Source: an uncultured Planctomycetota bacterium (GTDB lineage Bacteria; Planctomycetota; Planctomycetia; Gemmatales; HRBIN36). From it: a stretch of 64,000 nt of DNA. The stretch is taken from the NCBI GenBank assembly GCA_937944855.1, contig CALFAY010000004.1:37610-101609 (forward strand), written 5' to 3'. Shown one piece after another: positions 48,165-57,142 of this stretch. The translations under genes and the position numbers were made by a program. Position 1 is the first letter of the stretch, and each line of letters opens with the position of its first letter. The notes under the pieces were generated by a model, which worked only from the letters and a program-made list of their open reading frames with translations, was not told the origin of the DNA and ran no database searches.

Positions 48165-50987
48165 ATGACTCGCAGCCTTACCGCACGCCGTGGCCGGGAT
48201 TCCCGGAGGGGAAACCATCCTAAAACCCGTTTGCGTCTGGAAACGCTCGAAGACCGGGTGATGCTCAATTCCGGCAGCATCCTACCGAGCTTTCCCTTGC
48301 CGCAGAATCCCAACGAGTATCTGACCGACCGCATCCTGGTCCGCTTCCGGGAGAACGTCAATCCGCAACTGAGTGTGCAGGCCCTGCCCGGAGCAAGCCT
48401 GGGAACACGGGAGTTGCTCACGGGCTACAACCTCTGGACGGTGATGCTTCCGCCCGGCGTCAGCGTCGCCACGGCCATCGCCGCCTATTCCGCCAATCCT
48501 AACGTGCTGTACGCCGAGCCAGATTACGTCCTGTACGCCTCCCGCACGCCCAATGACCCCCGCTACACCGACGGCAGCTTGTGGGGGCTGCACAACTACG
48601 GCCAGAGCGGCGGCACCGTTGATGCGGACATCGACGCTCCCGAAGCCTGGGACATCACCGTGGGCAGCAGTTCTGTGGTCATTGCCGTCATCGATACCGG
48701 CGTGGACTACAACCATCCGGACTTGGCCGCCAATATGTGGCGTAATCCCGGCGAGATTCCGGGCAACGGCATCGACGACGACCGCAACGGCTACGTCGAT
48801 GACGTGTTCGGCTACGACTTCTTCGCCAACGACGGCAACCCGATGGATGAGAACAACCACGGCACGCACTGTGCCGGGACCATCGGCGGCGTGGGCAACA
48901 ACGGCGTCGGAGTCGTCGGCGTCAACTGGAACGTCCGAATTATGGCCCTACGGTTCCTCGGGGCCAATGGCAGCGGCTCGACCTCTGGAGCCATCGCCTC
49001 GCTCAACTACGCCCTCGACATGGGCGTGAAGATTTCGAGTAACAGCTACGGCGGAGGCGGTTTCAGCCAGTCGTTCTCGAATGCCCTCGACCGTGCCCGC
49101 ACCCTCAACCACGTCTTCGTCGCCGCCGCCGGCAACAGCGGCACCAATGGGGCCTCCTACCCCGCCGCCTATCCACACGACAACATCATTGCCGTCGCCG
49201 CTTCGGACCGAAACGACAACCTGGCCAGCTTCTCGCAATACGGCAACAACGTGGACTTGGCCGCTCCCGGCGTCGCCATCTGGAGTACCATCCGCAACAA
49301 CGGCTACGCCTCTTACAACGGCACCTCGATGGCCACGCCTCACGTCGCCGGCGTGGTCGGTCTGCTGCGAGCGGTCAATCCGAACCTGACACACCAGGAG
49401 GTCGTCTCGGCCATCCTCAACAACGTGGATGTCAAGCCGCAACTGATCGGCAGGGTGGTCACCGGCGGACGCCTGAACGCCTATCGGGCGGTCAACAGCA
49501 TCATTCCGCCCTCCGATACCAGCGGTCCCTTTGTCACCAGCCATTCACCCACGGGAACGGTTCCCGGTCCAGTCAGCGAAGTGGTGGTCACGTTCAACGA
49601 AGCGATCAATGCCACGACGTTCACCACGACAGACATCGTGTCGTTCACCGGCCCGGGCGGCGTGGACCTGAGAAGCCAGATCACTGGCATCACCCCCAGC
49701 AGCGGTACGGCCACGAGTTTCCGCATCCTGTTCAACAGCCAGAGCGCTCTTGGCAACTACACGCTGATCTTTGGTCCGGACATCCGCGACGTGGCCGGAA
49801 ACCCGATGGACCAGAACCGCAACAACACCAACGGCGAAGTGCCCGGGGATCGCTACACGGCCACCTTCAGCCTCAACGAAACCCAGGGGCCGCGCGTGAC
49901 CGAACATTCCCCCAGCGGCGGGGTGGTCGGTCCGATCAACAGCCTCACCGTCACCTTCGACGAACCGATCGACGCGACCACGTTCACTACGGCGGACATC
50001 GCGTCCTTCACCGGCCCGGGCGGCGTGGACCTGAGAAGCCAGATCACCGGCATTTCGCCCAGCAGCGGCACAGCCACGAGCTTCACGATCACGTTCAATG
50101 ACCAGACTGCTCGCGGCACCTACCGCATGGTCCTCGGACCGGACATCCGCGACGTGGCCGGAAACCCGATGGACCAGAACCGCAACGGCGTCAACGGCGA
50201 AGCGACTGAGGACCAGTACACGGCTGAGTTCGACATCGCCTTCAGCCGGCAGGTCTATCATTCGACCAACGTCCCGCAGCCGATCCTGGACCGCCGCACC
50301 ACCCGCTCCGTTTTGACGATTCCCGACAACATCACCATCAGCGATTTGAACGTGCGATTCTACATCACGCACACCTGGGTCGGCGACCTGCGCATTCAGC
50401 TTCAGGCCCCCAACGGGACGACAGTAACTCTGGTCAACTATCGCGGCGGATCGGGTGACGACTTCGGCACGCCGACGCAGCACACGGAACTCGATGACGA
50501 GGCGGCCATTCCGATCAGTTCAGGAACGGCACCCTTCGCAGGATCGTACCGGCCAGAGTCCACCGGCCCGCTGTCCCGCTTCGACGGCATGAACGCTCGC
50601 GGAACCTGGACACTGATCGTGTACGACCGGGCCAATGGGGACCAGGGCACCTTGAGGGCCTGGTCGCTCGTGGTGACGACCGACTCCTCCGGCGGAAGCG
50701 GCTTCCGCTCGGCCTTCGCCTCTTCGGCTGCGAATTCCTCAGCAGCGGCCTCGCAAGATCCGACGCCGGCCATGTTCCTGCTCGGTGGGTCGAAGAAAGC
50801 CGAGTTGGCCAAGTCCTCCGCCTCTCGCAAAGCCGAGGTCAATTCGCCGCGTGTCCCACGATCGGCGATTCAAGCGACGGATCGCCTCTTCGCTGCGTCG
50901 TCCCCCGGGGCCAAGGTGTCCAGTCCGACGGCCGCCAAGTTGTCCAAGCGCATCGATGATCTCGCGGCTGCTTTGGTCACAGGCTGA
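48165..50987 (+). CDS. Secreted S8 subtilisin-like protease with duplicated beta domains and P-domain
   Basis: 940 residues, AAGGAG about 12 nt upstream. The N-terminus is Arg-rich with the planctomycete surface-protein motif RLRLETLEDRVML (LEPR type). A propeptide-like segment follows (DRILVRFREN). The S8 catalytic domain has Asp in VIDTGVDYNHPD, His in NNHGTHCAG, the oxyanion Asn in AAAGNSG and Ser in NGTSMATPHVAG. Two tandem 121-residue beta-sandwich units (49524-49886 and 49887-50249) both contain GPDIRDVAGNPMDQNRN. A proprotein-convertase P-domain (DLNVRFYITHTWVGDLRIQL to WTLIVYDRANGDQGTL) and an Ala/Ser/Lys-rich tail close it. It is probably exported and possibly surface-bound. Confidence 0.9.
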   Translation: MTRSLTARRGRDSRRGNHPKTRLRLETLEDRVMLNSGSILPSFPLPQNPNEYLTDRILVRFRENVNPQLSVQALPGASLGTRELLTGYNLWTVMLPPGVSVATAIAAYSANPNVLYAEPDYVLYASRTPNDPRYTDGSLWGLHNYGQSGGTVDADIDAPEAWDITVGSSSVVIAVIDTGVDYNHPDLAANMWRNPGEIPGNGIDDDRNGYVDDVFGYDFFANDGNPMDENNHGTHCAGTIGGVGNNGVGVVGVNWNVRIMALRFLGANGSGSTSGAIASLNYALDMGVKISSNSYGGGGFSQSFSNALDRARTLNHVFVAAAGNSGTNGASYPAAYPHDNIIAVAASDRNDNLASFSQYGNNVDLAAPGVAIWSTIRNNGYASYNGTSMATPHVAGVVGLLRAVNPNLTHQEVVSAILNNVDVKPQLIGRVVTGGRLNAYRAVNSIIPPSDTSGPFVTSHSPTGTVPGPVSEVVVTFNEAINATTFTTTDIVSFTGPGGVDLRSQITGITPSSGTATSFRILFNSQSALGNYTLIFGPDIRDVAGNPMDQNRNNTNGEVPGDRYTATFSLNETQGPRVTEHSPSGGVVGPINSLTVTFDEPIDATTFTTADIASFTGPGGVDLRSQITGISPSSGTATSFTITFNDQTARGTYRMVLGPDIRDVAGNPMDQNRNGVNGEATEDQYTAEFDIAFSRQVYHSTNVPQPILDRRTTRSVLTIPDNITISDLNVRFYITHTWVGDLRIQLQAPNGTTVTLVNYRGGSGDDFGTPTQHTELDDEAAIPISSGTAPFAGSYRPESTGPLSRFDGMNARGTWTLIVYDRANGDQGTLRAWSLVVTTDSSGGSGFRSAFASSAANSSAAASQDPTPAMFLLGGSKKAELAKSSASRKAEVNSPRVPRSAIQATDRLFAASSPGAKVSSPTAAKLSKRIDDLAAALVTG
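49524..50249 (+). repeat. Tandem 363-nt coding repeat inside the subtilase
   Basis: Two consecutive units, 49524-49886 and 49887-50249, encode near-identical stretches: SFTGPGGVDLRSQITGI, PSSGTATSF and GPDIRDVAGNPMDQNRN. Long runs are identical at the nucleotide level, indicating a fairly recent in-frame duplication. A single diverged unit of the same family occurs in the neighbouring subtilase (GPDIRDYDGNQLDQNGDG). Confidence 0.85.
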
Positions 50988-51296
50988 AAGCTGCGAGAAC
51001 GCCTGAAATCTCGTTGATCGCAACAAGCCGAGGTCCGGGCCGATGCGGTTCGGGCCTCGGCTCATTTTTGGCGACCGTTGACTTCCGTTGCCGCGCGAGC
51101 TACTGTTTGCTCAGGCGAGAGACGTTCCCCTCCAACGTGACCTCGCCGGGCCGTTCGGCGTCTTACCAGCACCGACGGTCCGATATGCCGACCGTCGCTT
51201 CTGCCTGATGGGTCAACCCCGGTGGGGCCATCGAAGCGGCGTCCTTCCCGTCCGCGGCTGACAACACAGGAACTTGCATCAGGGAATGGGTACGCC
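50988..51296. other. Intergenic region between the two subtilases
   Basis: 309 nt holding the terminator at 51026-51069. The rest has no clear gene. A GTG at 51222 is in frame with the second subtilase and is an alternative start for it. Confidence 0.6.
51026..51069 (+). terminator. Intrinsic terminator after the first subtilase
   Basis: A 12-bp stem AGCCGAGGTCCG/CGGGCCTCGGCT (one T-G pair) with a 13-nt loop is followed by CATTTTT. It is the clearest intrinsic terminator in the window, 38 nt after the stop codon. Confidence 0.8.
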
Positions 51297-53513
51297 ATGC
51301 CGCAGTATCCTCACGCGGGCCACGGTTATCGACCGCGCCTGGAAGTTCTGGAAGAACGCTGCCTGCCGGACGTCTCCGGTCTGACTTCGCTGCCCGGATT
51401 ATCTCAACTGGCATCCGAGCGCGACTTCCGCGACGACCGCATCCTGGTCCGCTTCCGCGAGGAACCCTTCGCTTTGCCGGGCAGCAGTCTCGGCGAGCGC
51501 ATCGGCAGTGTGTACGAAGTCCGTCTCAATGCTTCAGTGCCGTGGTTCCGCATCCTGGCGATGTATCAGACGCATCCGGGCGTCGAGTTCGCTCAGCCTG
51601 ATTACCGCATCGCCGTTTCAAGCAGGCCCAACGATCCTTCCTTCGGAGCGCAATGGGCCTTGCAGAACACCGGGCAGGGCGGAGGTCGAGCCGGGACCGA
51701 CATCAACGCCCTGGCCGCGTGGAACGTCACGACCGGCACGGGAAGGGTCATCGTCGCCGTCATCGACAGCGGCGTGGATTACACCCATCGCGACCTGGCC
51801 GCGAACATGTGGCGCAATCCTGGAGAGATTCCGGGCAATGGGATCGACGACGACGGCAACGGCTTTGTGGACGACGTGTACGGCTACGACTTCGCCAATG
51901 ACGATGCCGACCCGATGGACGACAACGGGCACGGCACCCACGTCGCCGGTATTCTGGGAGCCGTGGGCAACAACGGACGCGGTGTCGCCGGCGTGATCTG
52001 GAATGTCCAGATCCTGGCCCTCAAGTTCCTTCGAGCCGACGGCACCGGCTACACCAGCGACGCTCTTCGTGCCCTCAACTACGCCGTCGCCCATGGGGCC
52101 GTGATTTCGAACAACAGTTGGAGCGGCGGCACCTTCGACTTGGCCCTGTTGAACGCCATTCGGGACGCCCGGGATGCCGGGCACATCTTCGTCACGGCAG
52201 CGGGCAATCGCGGTCGAAACCTGGACTTCGACCCCAGTTATCCGGCCAGTTATGACGTGGACAACATCGTCACCGTGGCCGCTTTGGACCGCAACAACCG
52301 CTTGGCGTCGTTTTCCAACTTTGGCCGTTACACCGTGGACCTGGCCGCTCCCGGCGTCAACATCCTGAGCACCACTCCCCGCAACACCTACAGCGATTAC
52401 AGCGGCACTTCGATGGCCGTGCCGCACGTCGCCGGGGCGATGGCTCTCGTCTGGGACCTGCACCCCGACTGGACCTATCGTCAGGTCATCGCTCAGGTGC
52501 TCAACACGGTGACGCCGGTAAACAACTTGCTTAACCGCACCGTGACGGGAGGGAGTCTCAACCTGGGAGCAGCCGTCACGTCTGCGGCCCGCTTCAGCGA
52601 CCTGCCGCGCATCATCGAGGCCGAGCCGGTCGTCAACAGCGACGGCAGCGTGTCCGCGCTCCGTCTGGCCTTCAGTAAGCCCATCGTTACTGGCAGCTTC
52701 GGCCCCGAGGACGTGACCCTGACCGGTCCCGCAGGAACGGTCCCCGTCCGCGAAGTGGTTGCACTTGAAGGCTCGGACCAGTCCCGCTTCGAGGTGCGTT
52801 TCGCCACACTGGACATCGCCGGGACCTACCGCGTCGCTGTCGGGCCGGACATCCGGGACTATGACGGCAATCAGCTCGATCAAAACGGCGACGGCGTGGG
52901 CGGCGATGGAAGTTCGGATACTTTCGTCGGCACGTTCAGCGTCCGACCGCTCTACCAATACGTCTCTGCCGATGCGGGCAAACCGATTGCCGACTTCACG
53001 ACCACAGTTTCGATTCTCGACGTGGATCGTGACGTAATCATCCGCGACCTCGACGTTCGCATCCACATTTCCCATAGCTACGTCGGCGATCTGCGGATTC
53101 GCCTCGTGGCCCCGGACGGCCGCAGGATCCCGCTGGTGAAGCGTCGCGGCGGCTCCGGAGACGATTTCCTTGAGACTGTCTTCGACGATCAGGCGGCGGC
53201 TTCCATCGCTGGGGCGTCGGCACCGTTTGCCGGCGCCTTCCGACCGGAAAGGCCCTTGGCGACATTCAATGGACTCAACGCCCGGGGCCGCTGGCAACTG
53301 GTGATCGACGACCTGGCTCACGGCGATTCGGGCTGGCTGCATTCGTGGTCGCTGATCGTCTCCCCCGTCGGTCCTGCCGGTCGCAATCGCCGACAACAGG
53401 CTGCACCGCAGGGATTCAAAGTTTCTGCCTCACTGACAGAAGCGGCGGCGTTGCTATTTCTTGAGGCAGCGAAGTGGAACTTGGCCCGCCACCTGCTGGA
53501 CAGCCCGCGATGA
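51297..53513 (+). CDS. Secreted S8 subtilisin-like protease with P-domain
   Basis: 738 residues from the ATG at 51297. The N-terminus carries RPRLEVLEERCLPD, the LEPR-type motif. The catalytic domain has Asp in VIDSGVDYTHRD, His in NGHGTHVAG, Asn in TAAGNRG and Ser in SGTSMAVPHVAG. One beta unit follows (AVGPDIRDYDGNQLDQNGDG, Asp-rich and possibly calcium-binding), then a C-terminal P-domain (DLDVRIHISHSYVGDLRIRL to WQLVIDDLAHGDSGWL). It shares the whole architecture with the preceding protease (catalytic domains very alike, for example NMWRNPGEIPGNGIDDD in both), so the two arose by gene duplication. It has its own transcription unit, as a terminator precedes it. Confidence 0.88.
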   Translation: MPQYPHAGHGYRPRLEVLEERCLPDVSGLTSLPGLSQLASERDFRDDRILVRFREEPFALPGSSLGERIGSVYEVRLNASVPWFRILAMYQTHPGVEFAQPDYRIAVSSRPNDPSFGAQWALQNTGQGGGRAGTDINALAAWNVTTGTGRVIVAVIDSGVDYTHRDLAANMWRNPGEIPGNGIDDDGNGFVDDVYGYDFANDDADPMDDNGHGTHVAGILGAVGNNGRGVAGVIWNVQILALKFLRADGTGYTSDALRALNYAVAHGAVISNNSWSGGTFDLALLNAIRDARDAGHIFVTAAGNRGRNLDFDPSYPASYDVDNIVTVAALDRNNRLASFSNFGRYTVDLAAPGVNILSTTPRNTYSDYSGTSMAVPHVAGAMALVWDLHPDWTYRQVIAQVLNTVTPVNNLLNRTVTGGSLNLGAAVTSAARFSDLPRIIEAEPVVNSDGSVSALRLAFSKPIVTGSFGPEDVTLTGPAGTVPVREVVALEGSDQSRFEVRFATLDIAGTYRVAVGPDIRDYDGNQLDQNGDGVGGDGSSDTFVGTFSVRPLYQYVSADAGKPIADFTTTVSILDVDRDVIIRDLDVRIHISHSYVGDLRIRLVAPDGRRIPLVKRRGGSGDDFLETVFDDQAAASIAGASAPFAGAFRPERPLATFNGLNARGRWQLVIDDLAHGDSGWLHSWSLIVSPVGPAGRNRRQQAAPQGFKVSASLTEAAALLFLEAAKWNLARHLLDSPR

Positions 53514-53516
53514 CTC

Positions 53517-54854
53517 TTAAGCGACGGCAGCGACAGGAAAGGCGGCCACGACCTTGGCGAAGATCTCCAAGGCGATGTCCACCTGTTCGGCAGTGATGCA
53601 CAGCGGCGGACTGAAGCGGACGGCACTTTCACCGCAGCCCAGCAGCAGCAGTCCGTGATGAAACCCCGTATCGACCAGGCGATCGCGGAGCTTGGGCGCG
53701 TGTTGACCCTCGGCCAGCACATCGACAGCCACCATCAGTCCCAGCCCCCGCACCTCACCGAGTAAATCACTGTGGCTCTTCTGGATCGTCTCCAGTCCGC
53801 GTTTGAGTTGCTCTCCACGTTGCGCGGCGTTCTCGATCATCCCGGCTTCGAGCAGTTCCAACGTGGCCAGAGCGGCCCGACAACTCACTGGATTCCCGCC
53901 GAAGGTTGAAGCATGGCTGCCGCTGGGCCAGGTCATTACTTCGCTTTTGGCGATCATGGCCCCTAGGGGCATGCCGCTGGCGATGCCCTTGGCGAGGCAA
54001 ACGATGTCCGGTTCGACGTTCCAATGCTGGACGGCAAACATGCGTCCGGTGCGGCCCATGCCGGTCTGCACTTCGTCGGCCACGAGCAGCATGCCGTGCT
54101 TGTCGCAGAGGTGTCGCAAGGCCGGCAGGAAGCCCGCAGGCGGGACGTAGTAACCGCCCTCGCCCTGGATCGGCTCGACGAAGATGGCGGCGACTTCATC
54201 CGGCGGCGCGATCCGCTTCAGCACCGTGTCTTCGATCTGCCGAACGCAGACGCATTCCGCAGCGATTCGACATTGGCTACAGCCGCGAGGGAAAGGAACG
54301 TGGTGGATGTCCGGCACCAGCGGGGAAAAGCCGCGGCGATGCACGATCTTGGATCCGCTCAGCGACATCGCTCCGTAAGTCCGACCATGGAAAGCGCCGA
54401 GGAAAGCGATGACGTGGCTGCGTCCCGTGTGCCAGCGGGCCAGCTTCAAGGCGGCTTCCAGGGATTCTGCGCCGCTGTTGGTGAAGAAGACCTTCTTGGG
54501 CGAAGGTCCGGGGGCGATGGCCGCAAGCCGCTCGGCCAGGGCGATTTCCGGCTCGTAATAGAAGTCCGTGCCGGACATGTGCAGGAGCTTGTCGGCCTGG
54601 TCCTTGATCGCTGCCGTGACATGGGGATGACAATGTCCCGTGGCCGTCACCGCGATGCCTGCGGTGAAATCGAGGAAGAGATTGCCGTCCACATCCTCGA
54701 TGACTGCGCCGCTGCCCCGGGCCACCACCAGGGGATAGCCGCGGGTGTACGACGGCGACATGACCCGCTGATCCCGCTCCAGCAGCGCGCGCGCATTCGG
54801 CCCGGGCAATTCGGTTCTCAGGTGGGGCACAGTCCGGTCATCGAACAGCCACAT
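53517..54854 (-). CDS. Class III pyridoxal-phosphate aminotransferase
   Basis: 445 residues, GGAGGG about 10 nt upstream. Fold-type I landmarks are GHCHPHV, FTNSGAESLEAALKLAR, FHGRTYGAMSLSGSK, EPIQGEGGYYVPP, D260 in LLVADEVQTGMGRTG and the Schiff-base lysine K289 in CLAKGIASGMPLG. Members act on omega-amino groups (ornithine, acetylornithine, GABA, lysine) or are broad racemases; the substrate cannot be fixed here. An insert at about 190-205 has four close cysteines (C192, C195, C201, C203), which is unusual. It follows the aldehyde dehydrogenase gene by 36 nt, so transamination to a semialdehyde followed by oxidation is likely. Confidence 0.87.
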   Translation of the reverse strand: MWLFDDRTVPHLRTELPGPNARALLERDQRVMSPSYTRGYPLVVARGSGAVIEDVDGNLFLDFTAGIAVTATGHCHPHVTAAIKDQADKLLHMSGTDFYYEPEIALAERLAAIAPGPSPKKVFFTNSGAESLEAALKLARWHTGRSHVIAFLGAFHGRTYGAMSLSGSKIVHRRGFSPLVPDIHHVPFPRGCSQCRIAAECVCVRQIEDTVLKRIAPPDEVAAIFVEPIQGEGGYYVPPAGFLPALRHLCDKHGMLLVADEVQTGMGRTGRMFAVQHWNVEPDIVCLAKGIASGMPLGAMIAKSEVMTWPSGSHASTFGGNPVSCRAALATLELLEAGMIENAAQRGEQLKRGLETIQKSHSDLLGEVRGLGLMVAVDVLAEGQHAPKLRDRLVDTGFHHGLLLLGCGESAVRFSPPLCITAEQVDIALEIFAKVVAAFPVAAVA

Positions 54855-54890
54855 AGACTCGGCCCTCCCTCGGCCGATGGATGGTCCGGT

Positions 54891-56408
54891 TCAGCGTTCC
54901 TGGGTGGTCACGTCCGCCTTGAGGCCCTGGGCCATCTTCACCTCTTCGGCGTGATTGACGGTCCAGGCAGTCTTGTGCGTCACCGTTTCGATCAACCCGG
55001 CGGCGCTGGGATGGCCGTTGCCGCTCTTCTTGACGCCGCCAAAGGGCAGATGCACTTCCGCCCCGATGCACGGCAGGTTGACGTAGCCCATGCCATACTC
55101 GCACTCTTCCCGGAACAGCCGCATGGTGCGGTAATTCTCCGTGATGACCGCCAGCGACAACCCATATTCCGTGTCGTTGTAAATCCGCACCGCCTCTTCG
55201 TTGCTGCGGAAAGGAATGAGGGCGACGTGCGGCCCGAACACTTCCTCGCGGATGCAGCGGATTCCCGATCGAGCTTCGATGCGGTAGATCATCGGCGACA
55301 TGTAGCAGCCGCGGGCGTATTCGCCGTGCATCATGCGGCCGCCTTCGAGGAGGAGTTCGCCGCCTTCCTTGACGGCCAGATCGTTGTAGGAAGTAATCTT
55401 CTCGACGGCGGCGAGGTTGATGACCGGCCCGGCGAAACTGTTGGGATCGAGCGGGTTGCCGAAATGCAGCCGCTTGGCCACGGAGACGAACTGCTCGGCG
55501 TAGCGGTCGAAGAGCTTCTCGTGCACCAGAATGCGACCGGCGGAGACGCAGCGTTGGCCGGTGGTCTTGAACGCGCTGAGGATGCCGCAGGTGACGGCCA
55601 GATCGAAGCGGGCATCCTCACAGACGATGACGGCGCTTTTGGAACCCATCTCGCAGGCCGTGATGCGGTCGGGAATGGCGGCGGAAATCTGCTGGATCCG
55701 CGACCCGACGGCATAACTGCCGGTGAACAGGACGATATTGACACCAGGGTGTCGCACCAGGGCTTCGCCCGTGTCGCCGTCGCCGTGGACCAGATTGACG
55801 ACCCCGGGGGGAAAGCCGGCTTCCAGGAACAGTTCGACGAGGTGTTGCCCGATGGCCGGGGTGTCCTCGGACGGCTTGAAAACTACCGTGTTGCCTTCGA
55901 GCAGGCTCGGTCCCAGCATCCACAGCGGCACGGCGAAGGGGAAGTTCCAGGGCGTGATGACCGCGGCCACGCCCCAGGGCTTCCGCCGCATGAAGGCGTC
56001 CTTCTCGGCGATTTCGGAGGCGAGCACGTCGCCCATCGGCATCCGGGCCGTGCCGAAGACGTATTGCACCATGTGCAGACCTTCAACGACCTCGGCCCGG
56101 CACTCGTTGAGAATCTTGCCGCACTCACGGGCCATCAGATGGGCCAGAGCGTCGGTGTCGCGCTTGATGAGTTGGGCCAAATTGTCGAATAGTTCGGCCC
56201 GGCGGATGCGGCTGGTGCGTCGCCAGCTTGGATAGGCTCGACGGGCCGCCTCGACCGCTGCCTGGGTTTCTTCGGATTCAGCCGTCGGGAAGACGCCGAC
56301 GATTTCGCTCATGTTCGCGGGGCTGCGGCTTTCAAACAGATGCCCCTGCGGATCGAGCCAACGACCGTCGATGAAGTGGCGACCCTGGATCGGCATCGGT
56401 GTCGTCAT
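54891..56408 (-). CDS. NAD(P)-dependent aldehyde dehydrogenase
   Basis: 505 residues from ATG 56408 (AAGGAG 8 nt upstream); the frame open to 56711 is not coding. Catalytic residues are N155 in TPWNFP, K178 in VFKPSE, E253 in ACEMGSKSAV and C287 in GQRCVSAGR, with the family's 34-residue Glu-Cys spacing. ELGGK is replaced by EMGSK, closer to the EMGGK of pyrroline-5-carboxylate dehydrogenases. With the class III aminotransferase downstream it could oxidise glutamate, succinate or aminoadipate semialdehyde. Substrate unresolved. Confidence 0.88.
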   Translation of the reverse strand: MTTPMPIQGRHFIDGRWLDPQGHLFESRSPANMSEIVGVFPTAESEETQAAVEAARRAYPSWRRTSRIRRAELFDNLAQLIKRDTDALAHLMARECGKILNECRAEVVEGLHMVQYVFGTARMPMGDVLASEIAEKDAFMRRKPWGVAAVITPWNFPFAVPLWMLGPSLLEGNTVVFKPSEDTPAIGQHLVELFLEAGFPPGVVNLVHGDGDTGEALVRHPGVNIVLFTGSYAVGSRIQQISAAIPDRITACEMGSKSAVIVCEDARFDLAVTCGILSAFKTTGQRCVSAGRILVHEKLFDRYAEQFVSVAKRLHFGNPLDPNSFAGPVINLAAVEKITSYNDLAVKEGGELLLEGGRMMHGEYARGCYMSPMIYRIEARSGIRCIREEVFGPHVALIPFRSNEEAVRIYNDTEYGLSLAVITENYRTMRLFREECEYGMGYVNLPCIGAEVHLPFGGVKKSGNGHPSAAGLIETVTHKTAWTVNHAEEVKMAQGLKADVTTQER

Positions 56409-56524
56409 GGGATGCTCCTTGCGCTGAGCAGGTCGGTGGAGCGTTCGAGGTGCGGCTTCGGACGTTGCAATTATAAGTCGGTTCGAAGAACCGAGCAACG
56501 CGGACCAGCCTGGATCCGGCGGGC

Positions 56525-57142
56525 CTACCAGCGCTGTCCCAAGGCGGCGAAATAGCGGGCCACGCCTTCGGCACTCGCACCGCAGGAGCCGCAACCGCCC
56601 TTGCCGCAGCCACCGTTCCCGCAGCCGGTCGAGGAACCGCACACCTCGGCTTCGGGGTCCGGGGCCAGGTCGCCGGGCAAGGCATTCAAATCGAGCATTT
56701 CGACGTGACAACCGAACTTCGTGGACAGGCCGTGAACCAAGTCGCGGTAATCGCAGCGTCCGCCGATGTAATGCACGACGAGCAACGGCGGCTCCTGCAA
56801 CGCTTCGACATCCAGTACCTGAAGCGGCAGGGCGTGTGCGCTAAGGAGTTCCTGGGCGGATCGGAAAGCTTGGTCCGCCCTGGCCTCCAGCGCTCGTTGA
56901 CGGTCCTCGTCCTCGGCCGTGGCGGCTCGAAGAAGCGGACGCACCGGCTGAGCGGCCAGGACGCGGAGATGGCCCTCCGTGACCGCACAAAGCACGGTAC
57001 CCATCTCGACGCCGCGCCGGCTGCGGATGATCACTTTGTCGCCCGGTCGGCACTCAAGCGGCTCAGCCGGAGCGAAACGGCCGAACTCCCCGCACAAGCC
57101 GTAGCCGACCAGGTATTCGCCCTGCGTCTTGGCGTGCATCAT
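56525..57142 (-). CDS. PSP1-like protein with cysteine-rich tail
   Basis: 205 residues. The N-terminal half (VGYGLCGEFGRF, PGDKVIIRSRRGVEMGTVL, then a helical RALEARADQAFRSAQELL part) and VVHYIGGRCDYRDLVHGLSTKFGCHVEM match the PSP1 C-terminal domain architecture (YaaT/RicT-like), though it is short. The tail has about eight cysteines in Gly-Cys repeats (CGSSTGCGNGGCGKGGCGSCG), suggesting metal binding. The ATGATG start overlaps the TGA of the upstream gene, so the two are translationally coupled. In Bacillus, YaaT works with YlbF/YmcA in an Fe-S complex affecting RNase Y; a similar role is only a guess. Confidence 0.65.
   Translation of the reverse strand: MMHAKTQGEYLVGYGLCGEFGRFAPAEPLECRPGDKVIIRSRRGVEMGTVLCAVTEGHLRVLAAQPVRPLLRAATAEDEDRQRALEARADQAFRSAQELLSAHALPLQVLDVEALQEPPLLVVHYIGGRCDYRDLVHGLSTKFGCHVEMLDLNALPGDLAPDPEAEVCGSSTGCGNGGCGKGGCGSCGASAEGVARYFAALGQRW

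Noticed and set aside
54024..56192. 722-codon plus-strand frame over the aldehyde dehydrogenase and aminotransferase
   Set aside because: Shadow frame; both minus-strand genes have complete catalytic motifs.
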